Under the pieces are notes generated by a model. The model had not been told where the DNA came from, searched no databases, and saw only the letters and a list, made by a program, of their open reading frames with translations. A stretch of 64,000 nucleotides of DNA, taken from FEN-1219 sp963744305. GTDB taxonomy: Bacteria; Pseudomonadota; Gammaproteobacteria; Steroidobacterales; Rariloculaceae. Each line of letters begins with the position of its first letter. The first letter of the stretch is position 1. Of this stretch, positions 19,073-28,799 are shown in pieces. Position numbers and translations under genes: made by a program. The DNA is taken from contig CAVUTF010000039.1 in assembly GCA_963744305.1 (NCBI GenBank), positions 1 through 64,000 of the forward strand, written 5' to 3'.

Positions 19073-20443
19073 TCAGTGCATGCGCTCCACCGCGGGCGGC
19101 TTCCACGTTCCATCCGCGACGGATTTCTTCGGCACGTAGAGCCGCAGTGCGAGCTTGAAACCGCCGGCCGGCGTCGGCAGCCAATTGCTTTCCTTGTCCA
19201 CGCCGGGAGATTTCTGCTGGAGGTAGACCGTAAGTGATCCGTCATTGCCAAACTTCAGCTTGTCCCGGTCGCCCAGTGCGTAGCGATCGATCGTGTTTGG
19301 CACGAGATAGCTTTCGAGGTCGTACATCGTGAGAGACCAAAAAGCGTTGACTGGCGGAATCTGATCTTTGGCGAAGTGAATGACGTAGGTGTTCGTGCCC
19401 GTCAATTTCTTGCCCTCGCTGTCCGCCAGCGCCAATGGGTAACAGGCGTCCTCGACGAGATTCCCGCCGACCGCGAAGAATGTCCAGGCAGCGCGATATA
19501 GATACTTTGTGCCATAGCGGCCGAGATCCCGGGCGATCTGCCAGCCATTGACCATCTCGCCCATGTGCGCCTCCTCGTCGCGGATCGCCTGCTGTGCGAC
19601 GGGGATCGCGTCCTCGATGGCCTTGCGCACGTCGGGCTCGAATTCTTCGAGATCAAAACTAACGCCGGGCGCTACGCCGATCTTTGCGATAAGCGCAAGT
19701 GTTAGGGAGTCGTTCTGGCGCGGCGGGTTGCCGACCATGAGCGCGTTCAGCCGCGAGAAGAACTCTTGCGCCGACATCGCGAAGACTTGCTTCGGTGGTG
19801 GAGTCTTCACATCGATCCCGGGCTTGACGGGCACGCTCGAGGGCGGCGTGTATTGCGTTCCCCACTTGGAGAGCGGCGTGAGCCTGTAGCCGTCTTGCGC
19901 CTTGTGAACAGCGGCGAAATCGGCTTTGCCGGCGGTGTAAGTGCGGCCCCCGATCATCAACAGATCGGTGTCCGAGCGGATTTCGCTCAGGCCGGGGGGT
20001 AGTTTCCCTTTCCAGTGCGGTCCGACGAGCGCGAAATTGCCGCCCTTGTCTGCAAGCGTGCGCGAACCCGGAGAAGCCGGTACGTCGTTCCACGCGTCGA
20101 TCAGCTGCATGATCCACCAGCGGTCGCCCATCTCGCCTACCGACAGCACGATCGGTTCGACGGCGAGATCGAGGTGCCCGATTGAATAGAGCGTATCGAC
20201 ATTCATCCCGACGATCGGATTGGCCTTCGCGTCTGGGAATTCGCGAACGTGCGCAAACTGGTTGATCGGCGCACGAATACCCGCAGGCTTGGCGACGTTG
20301 GTCTCCGCGTCGAACGATACAGCGACATATACGAGCGGCAGACCGAAGATGTAAGCCTCTTGCGCTATAGCGTTGGCTTCCGCGGCGGTGATCGCGGTTG
20401 TCTTCTGCGCCTTTTGAGGGACGTGCTGTGCTTGGGGTTCCAT
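19073..20443 (-). CDS. DUF1254 domain-containing protein
   Basis: About 456 residues. The ATG at 20443 is chosen because AAGGAG lies 7 bases upstream; the open frame extends 39 codons further without a better start. The N-terminal domain has EANAIAQEAYIFGLPLVYVA and NVDTLYSIGHLDL, both DUF1254 marks. The C-terminal DUF1214 domain has the typical AKDQIPPVNAFWSLTMYD, with YLVPNTIDRYALGDRD, then GSLTVYLQQKSPG and NWLPTPAGGFKLALRLY. These proteins are widespread in soil Proteobacteria and have no assigned reaction. No signal peptide is obvious with this start. Confidence 0.88.
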   Translation of the reverse strand: MEPQAQHVPQKAQKTTAITAAEANAIAQEAYIFGLPLVYVAVSFDAETNVAKPAGIRAPINQFAHVREFPDAKANPIVGMNVDTLYSIGHLDLAVEPIVLSVGEMGDRWWIMQLIDAWNDVPASPGSRTLADKGGNFALVGPHWKGKLPPGLSEIRSDTDLLMIGGRTYTAGKADFAAVHKAQDGYRLTPLSKWGTQYTPPSSVPVKPGIDVKTPPPKQVFAMSAQEFFSRLNALMVGNPPRQNDSLTLALIAKIGVAPGVSFDLEEFEPDVRKAIEDAIPVAQQAIRDEEAHMGEMVNGWQIARDLGRYGTKYLYRAAWTFFAVGGNLVEDACYPLALADSEGKKLTGTNTYVIHFAKDQIPPVNAFWSLTMYDLESYLVPNTIDRYALGDRDKLKFGNDGSLTVYLQQKSPGVDKESNWLPTPAGGFKLALRLYVPKKSVADGTWKPPAVERMH

Positions 20444-20875
20444 CCCGGCTCTCCTTAGCAATACTTCCGTGCCGTCGTTAGAGTGATGACTGATTGCATC
20501 GCCGTCTCCGCGAGGGATCGGCTCACCACGACATCGTGCCTCTGTCCGGCAAGAAGGCAATAGTACCTTCGGGCATGGGATCCCGGGACGCTGCGCCAGG
20601 TGAGTGGTTGCCCGTTAGGTTCGCGCGGTTTCAACGTCCGCAACCCTAGTAGGTCATTCGAATCCGTTTTCCGAACGTCCCTCGACGTGCTCCAATCTGG
20701 TCGAACAGACTAAGGGCGTCGAGCCTCATGACCAGAAATATCTCCCAGCTATTTGCCGGGACGCGATCAGGCGCGCTCGAATCGAAAGATCGAGCCTAGC
20801 GCATCGTTTCCGATCTGATACGATCTTCCGACCACAACCTTCTCTCGCCGGCCCCAACCTCCGGAGGGATCGCAA
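20444..20875. other. Divergent intergenic region
   Basis: This 432-base region separates the minus-strand DUF1254 gene from the plus-strand DUF6152 gene. Its right end carries cggaggga, a ribosome binding site for the gene starting at 20876, and tgatacgat near 20,816-20,824 as a possible -10 element. I see no RNA gene or repeat. Confidence 0.5.
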
Positions 20876-21919
20876 ATGGTTCGCCACATCCTGAGCCTCG
20901 CGATTGCTTGTCTCGCCACGAACGCGTTCGCCCATCACTCCTATACCGAGTTCGACGACCAGCGGACCGTCGAGATCGATGGTGTCTTGACGAAGGTCGC
21001 GTGGCAAAACCCGCACGCGAAGCTCGAGGTGGAATCGAAAGACGCCCAGGGGAACGTGGTGACGTACGACATCGAAACCACTCCGCTCAACTTCCTGCGG
21101 CGCTGGCAGGTACCGCTCGAGATCTACGAGGTGGGCAGCACGGTAAAGGTCGCGGGTTGGCCCTCGAAGCGCAAGAGCGCGCGGATGTACGGCACGAACA
21201 TCTTATCCGCGGACGGGCGGGAAACCGTCCTATGGCGCTCGCAACCGCGCTGGAGGCCGACGGCGTTCGGAACCGAACCGACGTCGTCGAGCACAGCCGC
21301 CGCGGGCATCCCGCCCGCGAAGAGCATTTTTCAGGTCTGGGGCTCGGGCTACGCGCGCCCCGGCGTGCCGGACGACCCGGACGCGGCTCCGCGCTCGCTG
21401 TTTCGGACGCCGCTGCCGCTCACGAAAGCCGCGCAGCAGGCTGCGGCAGCGTACGATCCAGTGACGCAGGCCGAGCAGGGCTGCACGCCGAAGGGCATGC
21501 CGTTCGTCATGGCCGTGCCGAACCCGATGGAGCTTCTGGATCGCGGCGACACGATCGTGTTCCACCAAGAGGAGTTCGACGTCGTTCGGACGTTTCACAT
21601 GAACGGCGATTCGAGCGCGGCGGCGTCTCAACCGTTGACGCCGCTCGGCTACTCGGTCGGACGCTGGGATGGCGACACGCTCGTCGTCGAGACGAGCCGC
21701 GCGAACTCGAAGATTCTCACTCGGCTCGGGACATTCAGCGAGAACGCCCAGTACATCGAGCGCTTCAAGCTCGCGTCCGACGGGAGCAGGCTGCTCTATA
21801 CGCTGACCATCTCGGATCCCGTAGCGCTCACCGAGCCCGTCGAGCTCAAACGCTCGTGGATACAAGTGCCCGGCGAGAAGGTGATACCGTTCAAATGCGA
21901 CGAAGCCGCGCCGCGCTGA
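20876..21919 (+). CDS. DUF6152 family secreted protein
   Basis: A 347-residue protein with a signal peptide (LSLAIACLATNAFAHHSY, cleavage after AFA). The HHSYTEFDDQRTVEIDGVL start of the mature protein and AWQNPHAKLEVE are the DUF6152 marks: a small beta-barrel domain of unknown function with paired histidines. A second half has GCTPKGMPFVMAVPNPMELL, then RTFHMN, PLGYSVGRWDGDTLVVET and ERFKLASDGSRLLYTLTI. The same second half occurs at 45071-46113, at 49731-51425 and as a remnant near 23,420-23,484. RBS ggaggga precedes the ATG. Function unknown. Confidence 0.85.
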   Translation: MVRHILSLAIACLATNAFAHHSYTEFDDQRTVEIDGVLTKVAWQNPHAKLEVESKDAQGNVVTYDIETTPLNFLRRWQVPLEIYEVGSTVKVAGWPSKRKSARMYGTNILSADGRETVLWRSQPRWRPTAFGTEPTSSSTAAAGIPPAKSIFQVWGSGYARPGVPDDPDAAPRSLFRTPLPLTKAAQQAAAAYDPVTQAEQGCTPKGMPFVMAVPNPMELLDRGDTIVFHQEEFDVVRTFHMNGDSSAAASQPLTPLGYSVGRWDGDTLVVETSRANSKILTRLGTFSENAQYIERFKLASDGSRLLYTLTISDPVALTEPVELKRSWIQVPGEKVIPFKCDEAAPR

Positions 21920-21952
21920 GCTATCAATATTCCTCGATTGTCTCCGCAGCCG

Positions 21953-21967
21953 ATTGAAATGACTTGT
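21953..21967 (+). repeat. Direct repeat, copy 1 of 2
   Basis: The 15-base sequence attgaaatgacttgt occurs here and again at 23263-23277 in the same orientation. Both copies are preceded at 1-5 bases by tctccg. The pair brackets the uspA fragment and the AI-2E-type permease gene. Confidence 0.75.
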
Positions 21968-21968
21968 C

Positions 21969-22106
21969 GGTGCCGAGCTCATCGAGATGCCGACGGCAGG
22001 ACGCGCCGGCGTGTTTGAAACCCTGCGCAGCAGCACGACGGAGGGCGTGCTGCGGCGCACGCGCTGCCCGCTGCTTGCGGTTCCGGCGGCCTCGCGCGAC
22101 GTCTGA
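21969..22106 (+). pseudogene. C-terminal fragment of a universal stress protein (UspA) gene
   Basis: Forty-five codons in one frame read AELIEMPTAGRAGVFETLRS, then STTEGVLRRTRCPLLAVPA, and stop at TGA 22104-22106. This is the end of a UspA domain: the G-x-x-G nucleotide-loop region and the last strand ending CPLLAVPA. No start or N-terminal two-thirds is present; the fragment begins directly at the direct repeat. It stops 2 bases before the permease start, suggesting that usp and permease once formed an operon. Confidence 0.7.
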
Positions 22107-22108
22107 CC

Positions 22109-23212
22109 ATGAACCCGAGCGAGATCAACATGCAGACAACGACTCGACCGGACCTGACCCGCGCGTTCCTGCAGATCCTGATCATCGCCGCGCTGATCAG
22201 CGGCAGCCTCTGGACGCTGCTGCCGTTCTTGAGCGCTTTGTTCTGGGCCACGACGATCGTCGTTGCGACCTGGCCACTGCTGCGGCGAGTTGAACGGCTC
22301 ATGGGAGGTAGGCGAAAGCCGGCCACCGCGCTGATGGTCGTCGTGATGATCGCAATCTTCATCGTGCCGTTCGGCGGAACCGTCGCCGTGCTGTTCGATG
22401 CCGCGGTGCAGGGCGCCGAGCTCGTCCGCGTGGCCGCGCAGGAAGGCCTGCGCCCGCTGCCGGAGTGGCTAGTGTCCGTGCCGTGGGTTGGCCCGCGGAT
22501 CGACGCTTATTGGCAGGAGCTGACGGCCCTCGGCCCCAGCGGTATCGCCGAGCAGCTGCGGCCGTTCGTGCGTACCGCCGCCGGCTGGTTGCTCACGGCG
22601 AGCGGCGGCGTGACGATCGTGACCATCCACTTCGTGTTGACCGTGGTGCTGGCGGGGATTCTCTATGCAAACGGCGAGACCGCGGCGTACGGCGTCGTGC
22701 TGTTCGCGCGCCGGATCGGGCGCGACCGCGGCGAGCGTACTGTTCGCCTCGCGGCACAGGCAGCGCGCGGCGTCGCCCTTGGTGTCGTCGTCACGGCTTT
22801 GGTCCAGTCGATCGTCGCAGGGCTCGGACTCGCGATCGCCGGGGTGCCGCGCCCAGGCTTGCTGCTCGCCGTCGTCTTCGTGCTGAGCGTCGCGCAGATC
22901 GGCCCGCTGCCCGTGCTGCTGCCGGCCGTGGTTTGGTTGTTCTGGTCCGGAAGCACGGGTCTCGGCATAGTGCTCGCCGTGTTCACGGTGGCCGTTGCGG
23001 TGCTCGACAACGTGCTGAAGCCGCTACTGATCAAACGCGGCGTCGACCTGCCGCTGTTGCTGATCGTCGCGGGAGTCATCGGCGGCATTATCGTTTTCGG
23101 CGTCGTTGGTTTGTTCATAGGTCCAGTCGTTCTTGCCGTCACCTACACGCTACTCGACGCGTGGGTCCGCGACGGCAACGAGCCGGCGTCCGACGACTCG
23201 AGCGCAACGTGA
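22109..23212 (+). CDS. AI-2E family transporter
   Basis: A 367-residue integral membrane protein (ATG 22130 in the same frame is an alternative start). There are about eight helices: FLQILIIAALISGSLWTLLP, ALFWATTIVVATWPLL, TALMVVVMIAIFIVPFGGTV, a periplasmic amphipathic region, then FVLTVVLAGILYA, VVTALVQSIVAGLGLAIAGV, LLLAVVFVLSVAQIGPLPVL and two C-terminal helices with GVIGGIIVFGVVGLFIGPV, the family's conserved G-x-x-G-L-x-G-x-F-x-G-P end. Members move autoinducer-2, sodium/protons or other solutes; the substrate here is unknown. The gene lies between two 15-base direct repeats. Confidence 0.9.
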   Translation: MNPSEINMQTTTRPDLTRAFLQILIIAALISGSLWTLLPFLSALFWATTIVVATWPLLRRVERLMGGRRKPATALMVVVMIAIFIVPFGGTVAVLFDAAVQGAELVRVAAQEGLRPLPEWLVSVPWVGPRIDAYWQELTALGPSGIAEQLRPFVRTAAGWLLTASGGVTIVTIHFVLTVVLAGILYANGETAAYGVVLFARRIGRDRGERTVRLAAQAARGVALGVVVTALVQSIVAGLGLAIAGVPRPGLLLAVVFVLSVAQIGPLPVLLPAVVWLFWSGSTGLGIVLAVFTVAVAVLDNVLKPLLIKRGVDLPLLLIVAGVIGGIIVFGVVGLFIGPVVLAVTYTLLDAWVRDGNEPASDDSSAT

Positions 23213-23262
23213 GCGGGAGCGTTTGCCGCGGGCCGTCTTACTAGCCAGTCCGGCATCTCCGA

Positions 23263-23277
23263 ATTGAAATGACTTGT
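23263..23277 (+). repeat. Direct repeat, copy 2 of 2
   Basis: An identical 15-base attgaaatgacttgt to 21953-21967, just upstream of a decayed gene. See copy 1. Confidence 0.75.
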
Positions 23278-23310
23278 GTCGAGATATACGCTCCTCGAAC
23301 AGGTTGGGGG

Positions 23311-23484
23311 ATGAAGATGAAGGCCGCCACCGCGCCGTGCGTGCTTGGTCTCGCTCTCGCCGCACTCGCCGCATGTGAGTAGCCTTCTGGTTCGTCGCCC
23401 TGGAACTCTGAGCCGAAACGTCGATTGGAGTACGTTCAAACCGCATTCGATCTGTTGACCTTTAAGCAGCCTGCCGTCAATAAC
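23311..23484 (+). pseudogene. Remnants of a secreted DUF6152-type gene
   Basis: The ATG at 23311 gives MKMKAATAPCVLGLALAALA, then AC-E and a stop (23380-23382): a signal peptide with a lipobox-like end but no mature protein. About 40 bases later, bases 23420-23475 translate as LEYVQTAFDLLTFKQPAV, nearly identical to LEYVQTAFDPLTFTEPAV of the DUF6152-type gene at 45071-46113, also at DNA level. Most of the gene in between is gone. An internal deletion of a former paralogue is the simplest reading. Confidence 0.65.
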
Positions 23485-23505
23485 TAACTACAGGGGGCAA
23501 GTCAC

Positions 23506-26484
23506 ATGTCGATTCTTGACGCATTCTCAGGGCGCTGGTTCGTTTCCGGTTCATGCGGTCTGCTCATCGACTGCAATGGCGGGACCGCAGATATCGGTCG
23601 CCCAGGAACCGAGTCTCGAGGAAGTCATCGTCACGGGCTCGCGCGTCCAGCGCAGCGGCTTCGACTCGTCGCAGCCGCTGACGACGATCGATTCCGAGCA
23701 GATCGAGAACTCGGGCTCGTCAACGTCGGCGACGTCGTGCGCACGATGCCGCAGAACACGCCGTTCTTCACCGAGACGAACGTCGGCATCGGCAACTTCA
23801 ACGTCGGCGCGCAGCTCGCGAACCTGCGCGGCCTGAACCCGTTCTTCGGCACGCGCACGCTGACGCTCGTCGACACGCGGCGCGTCGTTCCGAACACCGA
23901 GGGCGGCGCCGTCGATCTCACGCTGATTCCCTCGATGCTCGTGGAACGCACCGAGGTCGTGACCGGCGGCGCGTCGGCGCAGTACGGCTCGGACGCCATC
24001 GCCGGCGTCGTCAACGTGATCCTCGACAAGGACCTCGAAGGCTTCAAGGCGCAGGTCGACTATGGCCAGACGACGGAAAGCGACGGCGAGCGACACGCAC
24101 GCGTCGTTCGCCTGCGGCACGGCCTTCGGCGACGACGGACCGCGGCCACGTGCTCGCGGGCGTCGAGTACCAACAGCAGGACACCATCGGGCCTTGCGCG
24201 TACAACCGCGACTGGTGCGCCGAATGCTGGGGCATCGGCACCAATGGCGCCTGGAACATCGCCGGCCGGCGTCGGCAACGGCCTGCCGAATTTCGTCGTC
24301 GCGCCGAACGGCGTGCTCCCGACGCCGGACACCGGCGTTGTTCCACGCCGTCGGCGGCGGGCCCAACAGCAGTTCAATGCCGACGGCCGGCGCTCTCGCC
24401 GTTCAATCCCGGGCTGTTCCCGGCGTCGGGTTCGCGACGCGCATCGGCGGCGACGGCACGCTGCTCGGCGTACGGCATCGTCGAACGTCCGTCCCGAGGT
24501 CGAGCGCTACTCGGTGCTCGGCGCACGTGAGCTACGACTTCAGCGACTCGGCTCGAGATGGTTCGCCGAAGTCGCTTACTCGCAGCAGCGACGCGTCGGC
24601 ACCCGGCGAACGGCGGGCTCGGCTCCGATTGCCGGGCATGCTCATTGCGCCGACAACGCGTTTCTGTCGCCGGCCGTCCGGGCGGCGCGCGGCCCGACCG
24701 GCGGGCAGCTTGCGCGCAATCTTCATGCCGGACAGTTGTCAATGCGGTCAACACGACCGAGAACGAGACGCGCGCTTCGTCACGGGGCTCGAGCGGCGAG
24801 CTTCGGCAGCAAGTGGAACTGGGACGTCTATTACCAGCACGGCAAGAACGAGAACCATCAGCGGCTGTTCAACAACATGGTCGGCGGCCTTCGCTGTTCG
24901 TGCGCCGTCAGGACCACGACTTCCTCGGCTGGGCGCTCGACGCCGTGCGCTCGAATCCGGCGGATCCGAAGAGCCCGATCGTCTGCCGCGCGACGATGCC
25001 CGGTCCGGCGTTCAGTCGCGAACGCGGCCGGTTGCGTGCCGCTGAATCATCTTCGGCAACGGCAACGCCGATCCCGCGGCGATCGACTACGTGTACCGCA
25101 CGCTCAAGGAGGACAACGAGTACGAGCAGAACGTGCGTCGGCGTCAATTTCCGCAGCCGACCTCGCCGAAGGCTGGGCCGGCCCGATCGCGCGTCGCCTT
25201 CGGGGTCGAGTGGCGAGCAGGACGAAGTACCGTGACGACGCACGACTTGCCGAACCAGCCTTGGTACAAGATCGTACCTCTCTGACGTGGGGCCTCGATC
25301 GCGGCGGCGAGATCGACGTGCATGGAAGTCTACGGCGAGGTCCAAGTGCCGATCGCCGCAGAAGCTTCCAGACCGAACTTCGCGGTGCGCGAGACGCGAC
25401 ATGAGGCCACGAGCATCGAGGCGGGAGCGACTCGGGCGAGTCACACGTTCGCGAGCTGGAAGGCGGCCGCGATCTACGATCCGCTCGAGTGGCTGCGGTT
25501 CCGCGCGAACGCGCTCGCAGGACGTGCGCGCGGCCGGCTTCCGCGAGCTTTTCCTGCCGAGACAGCGCGTCACGGCGCACCGGGTGGCTTTCCGGGCGGG
25601 ATCATCAATCCTTGGAATAGCAAATCGCCGAATCCTACGTGAACGTATCCGGCGGCAATCCCGATCTCGAGCCCGAAACGGCAGACACGACCACGTTCGG
25701 CGCCGTGTTCTCGTTCGAGCGCTTCCGGCTATCGGCCGACTGGTTCGAGATCGACATGGCCGACGCGATCACGCCGGGCGGCCTCGGCGGTCTCTCCGCC
25801 CAGAACGTCGTCGATGCGTGCTTTAACGGCGGAACCGCGGCCTGCCCGCAAGGTCGCAGGAGCCGGGACGACCGACATCACGGCGGTCGATGCGACGCTC
25901 GATCAACATCGGCTCGGTTCTTGACGAGAGGCTGCGATCTACGAGGCGAGCTATCGACTTCCCGATGAGCCAGGGCGGCAACTTGAACCTGCGCGTGATC
26001 GGCAAGCTATCTCTACGAAATGATCGTCGATACGGGTCTCGGCAACCGCGCCGCATGGATTTCACGGGCAGAGCGGCCCAGTCGCGTCGTTCGGCGGGTT
26101 CAACACGTCGCCGGATTGGCAGGCCACGGCATGGCTCGACGTATTCGCGCGATCGGTTCGCAACGACGTTCGAGACGCGATACGTCGGCTCGGGCGCCTT
26201 GAACGCGACTCTGGCTCGAGAGCCCACCGGGAGCTTCGACCAACACGCGGCCATTGTCGGTCACGGACAACAGCGTCGACGAGCGCCATCTATTTGAGCT
26301 GGTCGGGATCCTACGACTTCAGGGAGCGGCGGTGATCGCTCGCTCCAGCTCTTTTGGGCCATCAACAATCTGCTTGACGAGGATCCGCCGATCGCGCCGG
26401 GCGGCAACGTCTACCCGACGAATCCGGTGTTCTTCGACACGATCGGGCAGACGCTTCCGCGCCGGAGTGCGCATCGGGTTCTGA
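23506..26484 (+). pseudogene. TonB-dependent receptor, heavily frameshifted
   Basis: Outer-membrane receptor of about 950 residues, substrate unknown. A signal-like start is followed by the TonB box/plug start LEEVIVTGSRVQRSGFDSSQ. Then the plug: LVNVGDVVRTMPQNTPFF, LANLRGLNPFFGTRTLTLVD, PSMLVERTEVVTGGASAQYG and SDAIAGVVNVILDKDLEGF, in one clean stretch 23,710-24,050. Barrel segments follow in changing frames: AYNRDWCAECWGIGTNGAWN, NPDLEPETADTTTFGAVFSF, FRLSADWFEIDMADAI, and the C terminus LFWAINNLLDEDPP to TFRAGVRIGF with TGA at 26482-26484 (final aromatic residue as in outer-membrane proteins). I count more than ten frame changes after 24,050. Either local sequence quality is poor or this is a real pseudogene. 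Confidence 0.85.
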
Positions 26485-26509
26485 ACGTCGGTCGGACGGG
26501 AACGACACC

Positions 26510-26755
26510 TCACTCGCAGCGGCAGTGATATGTGACATTCAGGTAGCTCGCCGGCGCGGAGCACACCATGGCCGAGTTAACGCACTCGTACAAATGAAGC
26601 TGGCGCTTGCGTGTCGTCCACGCGTGGCCGACCTCGTGATAGATAACTGGAGAGTCCGGAGGGGGCGCAGACAACGCGCTGCAGCCGCCCAGCGACATTG
26701 CGAGACTCGCGCAGGCGAACGCTCGGCGCCGGGCTGTTACGTGGCTGTAATTCAT
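26510..26755 (-). CDS. Small secreted lipoprotein-like protein, unknown
   Basis: 81 residues from the ATG at 26755, which has gagg 6 bases upstream; longer starts lack this. The N terminus has basic residues (HVTARRRAFACASLAM) and a lipobox-like SLGGC around residues 19-23, so a lipid-anchored protein is likely. The mature part contains VIYHEVGHAWTTRKRQ and four late cysteines (YECVNSAMVC, YHCRCE). The H-E-V-G-H string looks like a zinc-binding HExxH but has a single-residue offset (HEVGH is H-E-x-x-H), so a small metal site is possible. I do not recognise the family. It converges on the TonB receptor gene. Confidence 0.55.
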   Translation of the reverse strand: MNYSHVTARRRAFACASLAMSLGGCSALSAPPPDSPVIYHEVGHAWTTRKRQLHLYECVNSAMVCSAPASYLNVTYHCRCE

Positions 26756-26874
26756 GACGAACCTCGCGCGTTGGTGGAGGGCGAGTCCCATTTACGGCTA
26801 GCGCCCGATCCGAGTAACGAAAAAACCGGGGAAGAATCGGTATAGAATCGGGAAACTTGCACGGAAATCGCGGT

Positions 26875-28799
26875 ATGGGCGCGGAGCCGTCAGTACCGAA
26901 TATCAGTCGCCATTGCTACTCGTTCGGCGAGTTCACGCTCGACCTCGAGCGTGGCGCGCTGCAGCGCGCAGGCGTGGACGTCGACCTCAGACCGAAATCG
27001 TTCGAGGTGCTCCGCGTGCTCGTCGAACGGCACGGGCGGCTCGTGACCAAACAGGAGCTGCTTGACGCTGTTTGGGGCCGGGTCGTCGTCACCGAAGGTT
27101 CGGTCGCGAAGTGCTTGATCGAGATCCGGCGCGCGATCGACGACCAATCCCAGCGCTCGATAAGAACGGTGCCGCGCCGCGGCTATATCTTCGATGCGCC
27201 GGTTACCGCCACTCGAGCGCCGATCGCCGAACATGCAGTCGTGGCGCAGCGCCCGCGCGTTGCTCCCGTCCGCCGCGCGTGGATCCTCGGGGCGGCGCTC
27301 GCCGTAGCGGTGACCATCGCCGCTTCGTGGGTTGTCGTTGCGTTGCGCGGAGCCGACGCGCCGCCGGGCGCTTCCGAAACCCGGCAAGCGCGAGCCCCGG
27401 CGGTCGCCGTGCTGCCGCTCGTCGACATGAGCGCAGAGCAGGACTACGAGTACCTTGCCGACGGCATCGCCGAAGAGATCCTCAATCTGTTGGCACGGGC
27501 GCCAGCCGTGACGGTGATTGCGCGCAGCTCGTCGTTCTCGTTCAAGGACAAGAACGCCGACATCGCTACGATTGCCGCGACGTTGAACGTCACACACGTG
27601 CTCGAGGGCAGCCTCCGCAAGGCCGGCAACCACATTCGCATCACGGCGCGCTTCATCGATGCGACGACGAGCGCGCAGCTATGGTCCGCAACGTACGATC
27701 GCGAGCTCGATGATGTCTTCGCGGTGCAGAGCGAGATCGCGGGCGCGGTCGCAAGCGCGCTACGAGGGACGCTCGACGGCTCGGATGCGCGCCAACCCGC
27801 GGCTTCAGACGGCCGGGTATACGAGCGCTATCTGCTTGGCCGGTTTCTCTTCAACCGCCGCCAGCCCGGCGACCTGGAAAGCGCCGAGAACGCCTACCGG
27901 CAAGCGCTCGAGATCGACCCCTCGTTCGCGAAGGCATGGGCCGGGCTCGCCGGCGTCTACTTCGTCCAGGCGGCCAAGAGCGACCCGCCGCCGCCGCTAG
28001 CTCTGCTCGCAAAGTCTGCGCGATGCCGTTGACGAGGCCCTGCGACTCGATCCACAGCTCGCGGAGGCACACATCAGACTCAGTGGATATTTTTGGCTGA
28101 CCGGCGATGAGACCCGATATGAAGAAGAGATCCGTATCGCGGCGACACTCGCGCCCGAGGATCCGTTGGTGCTCGGCGTGCTCGCCGGTAACGCCGCGCG
28201 AGAGCACGAGCTCGACGCAGAGCATCGACCTACAAAGTCGGGCCGTGGCTCTCGATCCGCTGTCGCTCGTGGGTCACCTAAATCTCGGGGCTTACCTGTT
28301 CTATGCCGGCGAGTTCGAATCCGCCGAGGCGGAATGGCGCGCTGCTCTGGAGCTCGCCGGCGCATCGGCGCCGGCCTCCAGCGACCTGACTCGCGAACTC
28401 GCGGTCGCGCTCGCAGAGGCAGCCATTGCACGGCAGCGGTCCGACAGTGCCCTAGCGCTCGTCGAGTCGTGGTTCGAAGCGGGGAAGGAGCGCGACTATT
28501 TGCTAGCTCTGATCTATCACGCGCTTGGCCGTACGACGGATGCGGACGTTGCCCTCGCGCGGCTGCGCGAAGCTGGCAACCGTGACGAGTGGGCAAGCCT
28601 CAAGGTCATCGAAGCGCAGGCCTACCTCGGACAGATCGACGAGGCTTTCGAATGGCTTGCGAAAGCGGTCGATCAGATTCAACGCACCTATCCGCGTGCG
28701 CCGGCGACGTTGGCGTGGAAGGTGGAGCTCCGCCACTCGCCGTTCGTCACGTCGCTGCACGCAGATCCGCGTTGGCAGGCCTGGCTCGCCGAGGGTTAG
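26875..28799 (+). CDS. CadC-like membrane transcriptional regulator with TPR domain, two frameshifts
   Basis: About 640 residues. The N-terminal OmpR/PhoB-type winged helix (residues 10-110) has FTLDLERGALQRAG, LRPKSFEVLRVLVERHGRL, then KQELLDAVWG and IRTVPRRGYIF. A single membrane helix follows (AWILGAALAVAVTIAASWVV, residues 135-158). A periplasmic TolB-N/FlgO-like domain has VAVLPLVDMSAEQDYEYLAD, THVLEGSLRKAGNHIRITAR and LWSATYDRELDDVFAVQSEI. Then come TPR repeats. The frame shifts near 28,010 and again near 28,225; joined, the TPR part is continuous (DEALRLDPQLAEAHIRLSG, LDPLSLVGHLNLGAYLFYAG). The ATG at 26875 is preferred over an upstream TTG. The signal sensed is unknown. Confidence 0.82.
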
